DNA of 64,000 nucleotides from positions 62,001-126,000 of the forward strand of contig NZ_DS989904.1 of assembly GCF_000155595.1 (NCBI RefSeq), written 5' to 3'. Positions 54,695 through 63,764 of the stretch are shown here, piece after piece. Each line of letters starts with the position of its first letter. Position 1 is the stretch's first letter. The notes under the pieces were generated by a model, which saw nothing but the letters and a program-made list of their open reading frames with translations, was not told where the DNA came from and ran no database searches. The translations under genes and the position numbers were made by a program. This DNA is from Synechococcus sp. PCC 7335. GTDB lineage: Bacteria > Cyanobacteriota > Cyanobacteriia > Phormidesmidales > Phormidesmidaceae.

Positions 54695-54869
54695 TTTATG
54701 TGTCAGTGCATTCATACAAAGGCAGAGTTTTCTGAGTTCCTTATCGCTGCAAAATGAAGCGATGTAACAGAAGTAACACCGCTGTTAAGAACGATGTTTT
54801 AAAGTGTGAGTCCTCGTCTAGCCAGCTCAGTATGCGCTAAATATAAAGACAATATAAAGGTTTCAACGT

Positions 54870-55079
54870 ATGGATATTCGTCTTCTACGTCAATTCTGGT
54901 CCATCCTCGCAGCTTCTCCAAACCAACGCCTCGCCTCTCTAGACGACTCTAGCGTCTCAAAGTGGATTGTGGATATTCTTAAAGCCGATCCCACTTTTGA
55001 TCCACGCAATTTGCCTACCGTCAATCAGTACATCCAAACTCGCATTCCACTGATTCGAGACTTGTCACAGCAGGCTTGA
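54870..55079 (+). CDS. Small conserved-looking hypothetical protein
   Basis: 69 residues (MDIRLLRQFWSILAASPNQRLASLDD), soluble and helical in appearance, with VSKWIVDILKADPTFDPRNLPTVNQYIQTRIPLIRDL after it. The codon use and regular hydrophobic spacing look genuine. I do not know the family. Confidence 0.6.
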   Translation: MDIRLLRQFWSILAASPNQRLASLDDSSVSKWIVDILKADPTFDPRNLPTVNQYIQTRIPLIRDLSQQA

Positions 55080-55313
55080 CGTTACATTTTCTTTAGAACG
55101 ATATTCTTTAACAACCGCTACCAATCACTAACGCGGTTATAGCATTCATACAACCAGCTGACCCTAGGCTGAGTTCGTAACTCGTCCTCAAGCACCATAG
55201 GTAAACACATCACTGCTAGATAACGCACTAGATAACACATTTGTAATTTACGCCACAAAACTGCGGAAAGTCTATCTCATAGGCCGCTTGAGCCTTTTGC
55301 GCACTGATATCTA

Positions 55314-55342
55314 GAGGCTACGGAGAACAAGACCGTAGCCTC
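55314..55342. repeat. Perfect 10-bp stem-loop
   Basis: GAGGCTACGG (55314-55323) pairs exactly with CCGTAGCCTC (55333-55342) over a 9-base purine-rich loop. There is no T-run. It may end the small upstream transcript or be part of a structured RNA. Confidence 0.65.
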
Positions 55343-55457
55343 AAGTACTGATTATCCCTGTGGAAAAGATGATACTGTTGAGCGCAATTACCGCCGGGTA
55401 GGTTGTTTAGATGCACTACGGTGTCCTTCTCTAGTTCTAATAGATACAGTGCTAGAT

Positions 55458-55471
55458 GTAATGATTGATAC
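55458..55471. promoter_or_regulatory. NtcA box candidate upstream of the amino-acid ABC transporter
   Basis: GTAATGATTGATAC is a perfect GTA-N8-TAC, 66 bases before the binding-protein start. It shares ATTGATACCTTTAT with the box at 15958. I do not see a good TAN3T -10 at the expected spacing, so the promoter call is weaker than that at 15930-15971. Confidence 0.45.
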
Positions 55472-55537
55472 CTTTATTGCATCGACAGCCCATCAGGCCA
55501 TTTGAGTTCCTTGTATCGCAAGTGCGTGAATTTAGAT

Positions 55538-56608
55538 ATGAAAAAATGGAGTTTGATGCTCACAGCGAGCATGAGTGTAGTGGCATTAGTTAGCTGTGCG
55601 GCGCCAGGAGGAGCGCCAGGGGAGGCAGATGCTGATGGCGATGCAGTCGGCAGTTCTGGCAGCCGTTTACAAACCGTCCTAGATCGCGGCGAGCTAATTT
55701 GTGGTGTAGACGGTGGTATTCCCGGTTTCAGTTTCGTAGAAGCAGGAGCTTACTCTGGCTTAGACGTTGATGTTTGTAAAGCAGTCGCTGCCGCGCTGTT
55801 TGACGATCCTGAACAGGTGGTTTATCGCAACCTTGATTCGACAGAGCGCTTCGAAGCTTTAAAAGGTGGCGAAGTCGATATGCTCTCTCGGAATACTACC
55901 TGGACACTTAGCCGGGATACCTCAGTTGGCATGGAGTTCGGCCCAACCACGTTCTATGACGGTCAGGGTATGCTGGTGCGTGAGGCGGATGGCATTGCTG
56001 AGCTTAGCGATTTTGAAGGGCGATCGGTTTGTGTAGAAGCCGGTACCACAACTGAGCTTAATCTTGCTGACCAGATGCGTCAGCTAGGCGTTAGTTTTGA
56101 GCCACAGACTTTCCAGGATGCGGACGCAGCCTATGCAGCGTACGAAGCAGGTAGCTGTGAAGGAATGACTTCCGATAAGTCTCAGCTGATTGCCCGTCGA
56201 AGCACGCTCACTAACCCCGATGAGCATGTTCTGCTAGATGTGACGATGTCAAAAGAGCCTTTAGGACCTTTAACAATCAACAATGACTCTGCTTGGTTTG
56301 ACACAGTCAAGTGGGTAACCTACGCCTTAATTGAGGGCGAGGAGTTGGGATTGACTTCCGAAAATATCGAGGAGACCGTAGCCTCTACCGAAGATCCAAC
56401 TATCAGGCGATTCGCTGGCGAAGAAGGCACATTAGGTTCGGATATGGGTCTGCCTAATGATTTTGCCCTTCGCGCTATCAAGCATGTCGGTAACTATGGC
56501 GAAATCTATGAGCGCAACCTCGGTGAAGGATCACAGTTCGCACTAGCTCGCGGTCAGAATGCTTTATGGTCTGAGGGTGGATTACTCTATTCTCCTCCCT
56601 TCCGCTAA
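55538..56608 (+). CDS. Amino-acid ABC transporter binding lipoprotein (AapJ/NatF-like)
   Basis: 356 residues from the ATG at 55538 (MKKWSLMLTASM); an upstream GTG/TTG frame is less likely. A lipoprotein signal ends at LVSC (Cys20), followed by a Gly/Ala/Asp linker. The type-3 solute-binding fold shows LQTVLDRGELICGVDGGIPGFSFVEAGAYSGLDVDVCKAVAAALF, FGPTTFYDGQGMLV, FEGRSVCVEAGTTTELNLAD and WFDTVKWVTYALI. This is the AapJ/BztA/NatF group binding acidic and neutral amino acids. It heads the four-gene transporter locus. Confidence 0.92.
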   Translation: MKKWSLMLTASMSVVALVSCAAPGGAPGEADADGDAVGSSGSRLQTVLDRGELICGVDGGIPGFSFVEAGAYSGLDVDVCKAVAAALFDDPEQVVYRNLDSTERFEALKGGEVDMLSRNTTWTLSRDTSVGMEFGPTTFYDGQGMLVREADGIAELSDFEGRSVCVEAGTTTELNLADQMRQLGVSFEPQTFQDADAAYAAYEAGSCEGMTSDKSQLIARRSTLTNPDEHVLLDVTMSKEPLGPLTINNDSAWFDTVKWVTYALIEGEELGLTSENIEETVASTEDPTIRRFAGEEGTLGSDMGLPNDFALRAIKHVGNYGEIYERNLGEGSQFALARGQNALWSEGGLLYSPPFR

Positions 56609-57061
56609 TTCGTTGATATAGCTAGGTTGATATAGCTAGATACTCTTGCGACCGATGAGCGCAGGTGGCCAGGTATTTTGGTCCCCTGCGTTTACTTGTT
56701 TAAGACCAATGTATTAGGAACAAATAATACGTTTCGTATCGGGCCTAAGTTGTTGGTACGAAGGGATTATGATATCCATACTAATTGTCTCGGATGACAG
56801 AGAAAAATGGCGCCGAAGAGACTAGTGAGACTTGACAGTTTCTACACCGCAAAGCATCTACTTTTGTAAACGATGAGACGGAATGTCGTCTTGTTTTACT
56901 GCATAGTTGCCTCTAAGTTGGGGCCATCATCGCTAAAACACGATATACAAACGATCAGTACAGACATAGCCAAAACGCCAAACAAAGATAAAGCACAGAC
57001 AGAACGCTGCTAGAAACGCTGTCATCTAGATAGCAACGTAATTGTTGATTGATTAAAGACT
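56609..57061. other. Intergenic inside the transporter locus
   Basis: About 450 bp between the binding protein and the first permease. It has a 14-bp tandem repeat (GTTGATATAGCTAG, 56612-56639) and a terminator-like hairpin at 56660-56690. The rest shows no gene; a separate permease promoter is possible. Confidence 0.55.
56660..56690 (+). terminator. Terminator/attenuator after the binding-protein gene
   Basis: CGCAGG (56660-56665) and CCTGCG (56685-56690) form a stem extended by GGCC/GGTC pairing, followed by TTTACTTGTTT. Partial termination here would give more binding protein than membrane components. Confidence 0.6.
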
Positions 57062-58492
57062 ATGGCACAACGCTCAACCAAGCCTACTTCTGGCTTGCGA
57101 TCGCTACTTAGAGATGAAAGATTCTGGCAGATTGCCTTCCAAGTAATTGTGACTATCGCTGTGATTCTCACTTTTTCTTATCTGTTTGGCAATCTTTCTC
57201 AAAACTTACGGCGTCAAGGCACAGAGTTCAGCTTTGGTTTCCTACAAAATCCAGCTGGCTTTGGTATCGGCGAAAACATGCTGGGTTACGAGACTCAAGA
57301 CTCGTACGCCAAAGTAATTCAGGCGGGTATCGTCAACTCCTTAAGACTGATCTTTGTCAGCATTATCACGGCGACAATCGTCGGTGTGGCTGCAGGCGTC
57401 GCTAGCTTTTCAGATAACTGGCTATTGCACAAAATTAGTCGAACCTACGTCGGCCTAGTGCGTAATGTGCCCTTGTTGCTACAGCTCGTTTTTTGGTATT
57501 CGGCCGTTTTCTTAGCGATACCGACTGAAGCGAACCAAATCGTTTTTCCTAATCCAAGCCTCCCTTTGATAGTCGCAAACAACAGAAACGTTAGTCTGCC
57601 AGGACCAGGGCTACCTGGTGAAGTCTGGATTGCACTGATGTTGTTGGGACTAGCATTTTTGCTGTTTGGCCTGCTGTGGAACTCAATCAACAAATTTCGA
57701 TATGGACGGTTTGCAGCCGGTATTGCCGGTTGGCTTGAGCGCTTGGGCGCAGCAGCGGTCATTGTCGCGGTGGTGGTCGTAGATTACTTTCTACTGATGA
57801 GTAATTCTTCAGAAGATATGTTGTTCTTCAAAGGGGCGATTATTGCGCTATTTACCAACCCAGAAGGGCTTTGGGTAATCGCTCTGGCAGTAGCCATAGT
57901 TGCTATCTTCGTGATTTGGAGAATCCGTTTGAAGTCTATGGTTGAAGACGGCAGCGATGGCAAGCTGTTGATGGGTGTAATGATTGCGATTGGCATTGCT
58001 GCTCTAGCTATTTTAGTATTCGCCTTCAACTGGAATGCTCCTCAACTCTCAGAAGCAGGGCGAGCCAGTGGCGGTCTAACCATGTCAGTAAACTACGTTG
58101 CCTCTGTCACAGGCCTGACTTTCTATACCGGCGCTTTCATCGCTGAGATTGTGCGCGCAGGCATCCAATCGGTACCGCGTGGTCAGTGGGAAGCCGCACG
58201 TTCAGTTGGACTGACTAACGACAAAGCTATGAGGCTCGTTGTCTTTCCCCAGTCTTTGCGAGTATTGCTTCCTCCGCTCAATAGCGAATTTGCCAACCTT
58301 GCTAAGAATTCGAGTTTGGCCTTTGCCGTTGGCTACCCTGAGCTATACAACCTCGCCAACACCACATTCAACCAGACAGGTAAACCCATCGAAGTGTTCC
58401 TAATGATGATGGCTACCTATCTCACACTCAACTTGCTGATCTCTCTAAATATGAATCAGCTCAACAAAGCCGTTCAATTCAAAGAACGTTAA
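57062..58492 (+). CDS. Amino-acid ABC permease (AapQ/NatG-like)
   Basis: A 476-residue inner-membrane permease of the HisM/AapQ family. It has an N-terminal helix (WQIAFQVIVTIAVILTFSYLFG), the AGIVNSLRLIFVSIITATIVGVAAGVAS segment, and a central set of helices typical of the long Aap/Bzt permeases. The coupling loop near the C-terminus is GIQSVPRGQWEAARSVGLTNDKAMRLVVFPQSLRVLLPPL. The paired permease follows 17 bases later. Confidence 0.93.
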   Translation: MAQRSTKPTSGLRSLLRDERFWQIAFQVIVTIAVILTFSYLFGNLSQNLRRQGTEFSFGFLQNPAGFGIGENMLGYETQDSYAKVIQAGIVNSLRLIFVSIITATIVGVAAGVASFSDNWLLHKISRTYVGLVRNVPLLLQLVFWYSAVFLAIPTEANQIVFPNPSLPLIVANNRNVSLPGPGLPGEVWIALMLLGLAFLLFGLLWNSINKFRYGRFAAGIAGWLERLGAAAVIVAVVVVDYFLLMSNSSEDMLFFKGAIIALFTNPEGLWVIALAVAIVAIFVIWRIRLKSMVEDGSDGKLLMGVMIAIGIAALAILVFAFNWNAPQLSEAGRASGGLTMSVNYVASVTGLTFYTGAFIAEIVRAGIQSVPRGQWEAARSVGLTNDKAMRLVVFPQSLRVLLPPLNSEFANLAKNSSLAFAVGYPELYNLANTTFNQTGKPIEVFLMMMATYLTLNLLISLNMNQLNKAVQFKER

Positions 58493-58509
58493 GACAGGAG
58501 CGCTAACCC

Positions 58510-60105
58510 ATGACCCTCAGTTCTAGACCGATCGAACGTGGCGCACCCCGAGTCCAAAGAACAGGACCGCTCGTCTGGACTCAAAAGCATCTGTTCAACA
58601 GTCCATTTAACAGTGTTATCACCATTGTGCTAGGTGGCGTAATCATCTACGCACTCTATAGCATGTTGACCTGGGCCTTTATTCAGGCTCCCTGGGCAGT
58701 GGTCACTGAGAACTTCGCTCAGTATATGGTGGGGCTATATCCCCCCGAGTTTTACTGGCGGGTATGGACCATCTTTGCTTTGGTATTAGCCTTAGCAGGC
58801 GTGAGCTGGGGAATTCTTGCGCGTAATCAAAAGCAGCTGTTCTCGCCGCCTGTTCTAATTGGGTTTGGAATAGCTGTGCTGTTGCTGATCCTCTTGCCAA
58901 TGACCAGACCATATCTAGTCTATTCACTAGGTAGTTTGGCCTTACTGGCTGTAGGGGCGATCGCTGGTCAGCAAGTAGGCCGCAACTTCTCTAAAGCGCC
59001 GCAGTTCATTTCTGCTGGGTGGTTTATTTCTTACTTTGTCGTGCTGTATTTGCTAGGGGGCAACGCGTTTACACAGAGCCTGCTCTATGCCGTTCTTTTC
59101 CAAATTGGCTTAGGATTACTTGTTGGTTGGCAGCTGGCTTCTCGGCTTGCCATGCCGATACTGACGCAGTGGCTAGGTAGGCTGGCCCTGCTGGCTGCTG
59201 GCTTTTGCCTGGGCTACTACGTCTTAGGTAACATCTTCTTCCCAGTTTTGGGTGCTGTGCTTAGCTACCCAGTCTTTTTGTGGGTAATGAGAATTGTTGG
59301 CATCTTGCTCGGTGTCGCCTTAATCTGGGTTTTCTCAGACTCGCAGACGCTTGAGAACATTGGTAGGATTGCGCTGTTCTTGATAGGCTTTGCCGGTGTG
59401 TTCGTTTTGATGGGTTGGCTACCCGCTATGCTTGGTCTAGAGTTTGGCCTAGAAACGGTGCGGACAAATTCTTGGGGCGGTCTAACGCTGACTTTGTTTT
59501 TGGCTATCAGTGGTATTGCCCTTTGCTTCCCGGCGGGTGTTTTGCTAGCACTAGGTCGGCGGAGTAAGCTACCGCTGATTCGGATGTTCTCGGTCACCTA
59601 TATTGAGCTGGTACGAGGCGTTCCACTAATTTCTATTCTATTTATGGGACAGGTACTGATCCCCCTGTTCTTACCAGAGGGTATGCGACCAGATCCAGTA
59701 GTTCGAGCCATTATCGGCCTAACTATTTTTAGTGCGGCTTACCTAGCTGAGAACGTTCGGGCCGGACTGCAGTCCGTGCCTCAAGGCCAAGGTGAAGCAG
59801 CTCAATCTTTGGGATTGAACAAACCGCTGACAATGGCCCTAATCGTGCTACCACAGGCGCTAAAGACCGCGATTCCGGCGATTGTAGGCCAGTTTATCAG
59901 TCTGTTCCAAGATACGACACTGCTAGGCATTGTGGGATTGCTAGAACTATTGGGCATCACCCGAAACCTACTTGCTAACCCGAACTATCTGGGTGATTTT
60001 GCCCCTGCCTATGTCTTTATCGGAGTAATCTACTGGGTGTTCTGCTACGGAATGAGCTATGGCAGCCGCCGGGTAGAAGCAGCACTGAATACCGACCTGC
60101 GATAA
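58510..60105 (+). CDS. Amino-acid ABC permease (AapM/NatH-like)
   Basis: A 531-residue permease, longer than most relatives. It has about ten hydrophobic segments, several of them in a cyanobacterial insertion between the first helix and the conserved core (about residues 85-300). The C-terminal transport core shows GLTLTLFLAISGIALCFPAGVLLALGRRS, YIELVRGVPLISILFMGQVLIPLF and the coupling loop GLQSVPQGQGEAAQSLGLNKPLTMALIVLPQALKTAIPAI. It forms the heterodimer partner of the upstream permease and precedes the ATPase by about 30 bases. Confidence 0.92.
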   Translation: MTLSSRPIERGAPRVQRTGPLVWTQKHLFNSPFNSVITIVLGGVIIYALYSMLTWAFIQAPWAVVTENFAQYMVGLYPPEFYWRVWTIFALVLALAGVSWGILARNQKQLFSPPVLIGFGIAVLLLILLPMTRPYLVYSLGSLALLAVGAIAGQQVGRNFSKAPQFISAGWFISYFVVLYLLGGNAFTQSLLYAVLFQIGLGLLVGWQLASRLAMPILTQWLGRLALLAAGFCLGYYVLGNIFFPVLGAVLSYPVFLWVMRIVGILLGVALIWVFSDSQTLENIGRIALFLIGFAGVFVLMGWLPAMLGLEFGLETVRTNSWGGLTLTLFLAISGIALCFPAGVLLALGRRSKLPLIRMFSVTYIELVRGVPLISILFMGQVLIPLFLPEGMRPDPVVRAIIGLTIFSAAYLAENVRAGLQSVPQGQGEAAQSLGLNKPLTMALIVLPQALKTAIPAIVGQFISLFQDTTLLGIVGLLELLGITRNLLANPNYLGDFAPAYVFIGVIYWVFCYGMSYGSRRVEAALNTDLR

Positions 60106-60135
60106 TGTTGATTTTGTTGGCCTAGAGGACCTTTT

Positions 60136-60924
60136 GTGATGACTCAATCTGAAATTCAAACGCCTGCTGTGTCCCGTAATTCTGTGGGTGCAGAGGCGGT
60201 AATTGTCGCCAAAGACGTAAACAAGTGGTACGACAATGGCTTCCACGTCCTTAAAGGCGTCAGCATGAATGTCTACAAGGGCGAAGTGGTTGTGGTCATG
60301 GGCCCTTCAGGCTCAGGTAAATCAACGTTTATCCGCACGTTCAATGCACTAGAGCCCTATCAAGAAGGCAGTATTGATATTGATGGCGTGCGAATTGCTA
60401 ACGATCTTAAAGACATTGAAGCCGTGCGCCGGGAAGTCGGTATGGTGTTCCAGCAGTTCAATTTGTTCCCGCATCTAACCGTATTGCAAAATGTCACGTT
60501 AGCACCAATTTGGGTGCGGCGATGGCCAAAGGCCAAAGCAGAAGAGATCGCTATGCGGTTGCTAGATAGAGTGGGCATTGCTGAGCAAGCCTATAAGTTT
60601 CCTGGTCAGATGTCAGGTGGGCAGCAGCAACGCGTTGCGATCGCCCGCTCATTAGCCATGCAGCCAAAAGTCATGCTGTTTGATGAACCCACCTCAGCCC
60701 TTGATCCTGAGATGGTACGTGAAGTCCTTGACGTTATGCGTAATCTTGCCGAAGATGGAATGACGATGGTGTGTGTAACCCATGAAGTAGGCTTCGCTAG
60801 GGAAGTTGCTGATCGAGTAGTGCTGATGGATGGTGGCGTCTTGGTAGAAGAAAACACACCAGAAGAATTTTTCAACAATCCTAAAGAAGAAAGAAGTCAG
60901 GCGTTCTTATCGCAGATCCTATAG
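60136..60924 (+). CDS. Amino-acid ABC transporter ATPase (AapP/BgtA-like)
   Basis: A 262-residue ABC ATPase of the polar amino-acid (GlnQ) group. It shows Walker [37 protein letters not shown], signature [15 protein letters not shown], Walker [17 protein letters not shown] and switch His in [14 protein letters not shown] short polar leader of about 22 residues precedes the domain. It completes the binding protein, permease, permease, ATPase locus; import of acidic or neutral amino acids is the likely role. Confidence 0.95.
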   Translation: MMTQSEIQTPAVSRNSVGAEAVIVAKDVNKWYDNGFHVLKGVSMNVYKGEVVVVMGPSGSGKSTFIRTFNALEPYQEGSIDIDGVRIANDLKDIEAVRREVGMVFQQFNLFPHLTVLQNVTLAPIWVRRWPKAKAEEIAMRLLDRVGIAEQAYKFPGQMSGGQQQRVAIARSLAMQPKVMLFDEPTSALDPEMVREVLDVMRNLAEDGMTMVCVTHEVGFAREVADRVVLMDGGVLVEENTPEEFFNNPKEERSQAFLSQIL

Positions 60925-61099
60925 CCCAGACTCTTTGCAGTTAATATCTTTCTTCTATCGCTTGACTGCTGCCTCCGTGGTAGATTATTACGTGCGATAA
61001 GTCAGTTCGAGATTGACGGAATGCTTCTACGTTCCACGCCCTGTAGCTTGATTTACTGCACGCTTGATTTACCACAAATACAACTGTGAGGAAGATTAA

Positions 61100-61579
61100 A
61101 TGATCACTCGATTCAGCAGCCGTCTGACTAGAGCGGCAATAGGGGCGCTAGTCGGTGGTCTAGCGATCGCTCTTTCTACTCCGACAGTCGCTAAAGCTCA
61201 AGCTGCCTACGGTAGCTATATCGGAATTGGTGGCGCCTTTGGAGATGGTGAGATAGGCGTTTCTATTAATGGTCGCTACAGCATTCTAGAACTCCCTATT
61301 TCTATCCGAGGCGCAGCCTTTTTAGGAGATGGATCCGCCTTTGTTCCCACCGTTTCTTATGACTATCCAGTCAACTTCAACTTAGACGTATATCTCGGGG
61401 CTGGAGTGGCCTTTGCTACTGACGGTTCTGTGATGGGCGATGGCACCAGCTTCGTCTTGCAGCCCGGCGCTGACTATGCCTTCACTAACAACCGGCTAGT
61501 CGTCTTTGGTAATGCAGTCATCCCGGTTGGAGGTGATACGAACACAGCCGTACAAGGGGGCGTAGGCATTCAGTTCTAA
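61100..61579 (+). CDS. Secreted beta-barrel-like protein, unknown function
   Basis: 159 residues with a clear signal peptide: basic start, hydrophobic core (AAIGALVGGLAIALS) and likely cleavage at AKAQA. The mature part alternates hydrophobic and polar residues in Gly-rich strands (YGSYIGIGGAFGDGEIGVSINGRYSI; LDVYLGAGVAFATDGSVMGDG) and ends in Phe, as outer-membrane barrels do. With about 8 predicted strands it could be a small OmpW/OmpA-like barrel. No family name is claimed. Confidence 0.72.
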   Translation: MITRFSSRLTRAAIGALVGGLAIALSTPTVAKAQAAYGSYIGIGGAFGDGEIGVSINGRYSILELPISIRGAAFLGDGSAFVPTVSYDYPVNFNLDVYLGAGVAFATDGSVMGDGTSFVLQPGADYAFTNNRLVVFGNAVIPVGGDTNTAVQGGVGIQF

Positions 61580-61730
61580 ACGGCTCTTCTAACTCTTCTA
61601 AACAGTTTTTCAACGAAAGCGCTACCTTTCACTGAAAGAACCCATGTACTAAGCGAGCGCTTTCCGTTACCATAAGCCCATTATCTAGAGTTTACTGATT
61701 CTAGGCTGCAGGGCCAGAAGGTATTTAGAC

Positions 61731-63482
61731 ATGCGAGAGCTGCGTCCGTTAGGGTCGGTCATTCAGGGCTCCTTGAGCAAGGGGCTCGAAGTTCGACTGC
61801 ATCCAGATGTGCTAGTTGAAGAAATGCGAGTGGGTAAGTTCCTGGTGGTACAGGGTGTGCGATCGCGTTTCTTCTGCATGCTCACCGATGTAGCCTTAGG
61901 CATGGCTAGCCAACGAATTGTCGCTAGCCCTCCGGCACCTAATAATATCTTTTTGCAAGAAGTCTTAGCAGGCTCAGGCACCTACGGTACGGTCGATCTA
62001 ACACCGATGCTGATGTTTACGCCAAATGAAGACTCTGCCCAGTCGTCGGCTGCAAAACGATCTTTTGAATCTACCCATGAGAATTCACCTAACTACAGCG
62101 CTAGTGCGGGTAGTCTGGCATCTTATGAAGCTAACTCAAGTGCGCCACTGCAGCTACTGCCAGTAAAGACAATTCCCGGCCATTTTAGCCAGGCTTATGA
62201 TGCCTCAGAAAGAGACTTCAGGGCGGTGTTTGGTTGGGAAGATGATGTACATCGGCGCAACTTTGCGATTGGTCAGCCAATTGATATGAACGTGCCTATC
62301 TGCATCGATCTCGATCGGTTTGTCGAGCGTAGCAATGGCATCTTTGGCAAATCAGGCACCGGTAAGTCCTTCTTAACTCGCCTGATTCTCTCAGGAATTA
62401 TTCGCAAACAGGCAGCGGTCAACTTAATCTTCGATATGCATTCGGAATACGGTTGGGAAGCAGTCAGCGAAGGCAAAGAATTTAGCACAGTTAAAGGGTT
62501 ACGTCAGCTATTTCCAGGTCAGGTACAGATATTCACACTAGATCCTGAATCGACAAAGCGCCGCGGGGTAACCGATGCTCAAGAGCTTTATATTAGCTTC
62601 GATCAGATTGATGTAGAAGATTTGATGCTAATTAGCCGCGAGCTTAATTTATCTGAAGCCAGCTTGGAAAATGCAATTATCTTGCGTAATGAATTTGGTA
62701 ACAGTTGGATAAATAGACTGTTACAGCTAAGCAACGAAGAGATACAAGAATTCTGCGAAGTGAAGATGGGTAGCAAATCTTCTATCATGGCTTTGCAGCG
62801 AAAGCTAACCCGTTTAGCAGAACTGAAATACATTCGGAGTAGCTGTCCATACAACTACGTAAATCAGATTCTTGAGACTATCGACGCCGGTAAGCACGTA
62901 GTAATTGAGTTTGGATCGCAAAGCAACATGCTTTCTTACATGCTAGCAACCAACGTGATTGCTCGGCGGATTCACGCTAGCTATGTACGCAAGGCTGACC
63001 GTTTCTTACAGAGCAAAAATCCGGCTGATCGGCCTCAGCCGCTGGTGATCACTATTGAAGAGGCTCATCGATTCTTGGACCCGGCAACAGCTAGACAAAC
63101 TATCTTTGGCGTGATTGCAAGAGAGATGCGAAAGTATTTTGTGACGCTGCTGGTAGTCGATCAAAGACCTTCAGGAATCGACAATGAGGTAATGTCTCAA
63201 GTAGGGACAAGAATCACAGCGCTGCTGAATGACGAAAAAGACATTGACGCGATCTTCACAGGCGTCTCAGGCGGACAAAGCTTGCGCTCGGTACTAGCAA
63301 AGCTAGATTCCAAACAGCAGGCGCTATTGCTAGGTCACGCAGTACCGATGCCGGTAGTTGTTAGGACCCGGCCTTATGACGAACAGTTCTATAAAGAGAT
63401 CGCAGATACAAATTGGACGGAGATGCCTGACGAGATGGTATTTCGAGCAGCGGAGGGCGCGATCGCTGATCTAGGCTTCTAG
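61731..63482 (+). CDS. HerA-like ATPase (DUF87)
   Basis: A 583-residue P-loop ATPase. An N-terminal HAS-barrel-like region (RPLGSVIQGSLSKGLEVRLHPDVLVEEMRVGKFLVVQG) precedes the DUF87 core: FGKSGTGKSFLTRLIL is Walker A, LVITIEEAHRFLDP Walker B, and LLVVDQRPSGIDNEVMSQVGTRITALLN the sensor and arginine-finger region. HerA relatives pump DNA during end-processing with the NurA nuclease; no nurA is adjacent. A serine-rich linker of about 60 residues (110-170) is likely disordered. The ring-translocase role is by homology. Confidence 0.88.
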   Translation: MRELRPLGSVIQGSLSKGLEVRLHPDVLVEEMRVGKFLVVQGVRSRFFCMLTDVALGMASQRIVASPPAPNNIFLQEVLAGSGTYGTVDLTPMLMFTPNEDSAQSSAAKRSFESTHENSPNYSASAGSLASYEANSSAPLQLLPVKTIPGHFSQAYDASERDFRAVFGWEDDVHRRNFAIGQPIDMNVPICIDLDRFVERSNGIFGKSGTGKSFLTRLILSGIIRKQAAVNLIFDMHSEYGWEAVSEGKEFSTVKGLRQLFPGQVQIFTLDPESTKRRGVTDAQELYISFDQIDVEDLMLISRELNLSEASLENAIILRNEFGNSWINRLLQLSNEEIQEFCEVKMGSKSSIMALQRKLTRLAELKYIRSSCPYNYVNQILETIDAGKHVVIEFGSQSNMLSYMLATNVIARRIHASYVRKADRFLQSKNPADRPQPLVITIEEAHRFLDPATARQTIFGVIAREMRKYFVTLLVVDQRPSGIDNEVMSQVGTRITALLNDEKDIDAIFTGVSGGQSLRSVLAKLDSKQQALLLGHAVPMPVVVRTRPYDEQFYKEIADTNWTEMPDEMVFRAAEGAIADLGF

Positions 63483-63570
63483 ACCTTCAAGGAAGATATA
63501 TACGAAAGGTATAACAGAGATAGACCCGCTCAAAGGTGATGTCAGCCATAAAAGAGACTAAAAGAAAATA

Positions 63571-63592
63571 GGAGAGCCATTTCAGGCTCTCC
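63571..63592 (-). terminator. Terminator for gatB
   Basis: GGAGAGCC (63571-63578) pairs with GGCTCTCC (63585-63592) over a six-base loop. Read on the minus strand it is followed by TATTTTCTTTTAG, suiting termination of the gatB transcript; it may also serve the HerA-like gene. Confidence 0.7.
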
Positions 63593-63603
63593 CTACCATC
63601 AGG

Positions 63604-63723
63604 GTGCATCTACATGCACACATTATGACATATGGGATGAGGGGTATCACCCACTGCTTCTTATAAATTATACGGATTCGTGTCCGTATACTAGAATGCA
63701 GGCTGAGAAGCTCAGCTTCTCAG
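63604..63723. repeat. Run of three further inverted repeats
   Basis: GTGCAT/ATGCAC (63604-63619), TATACGGA/TCCGTATA (63669-63690) and a near-palindromic CTGAGAAGCTCAGCTTCTCAG (about 63702-63722) lie in the 170 bases between the terminator and the gatB stop. Their role is not known. Confidence 0.5.
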
Positions 63724-63764
63724 TAGATCTAACTATCACAATTTAGAATTAAGCGACTGGTTCG

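Larger units (their letters stand above)
55080..55537. other. Intergenic upstream of the amino-acid transporter
   Basis: About 460 bp. It holds a strong hairpin at 55314-55342 and a GTA-N8-TAC box at 55458-55471, described separately. No frame resembles a gene. Confidence 0.6.
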
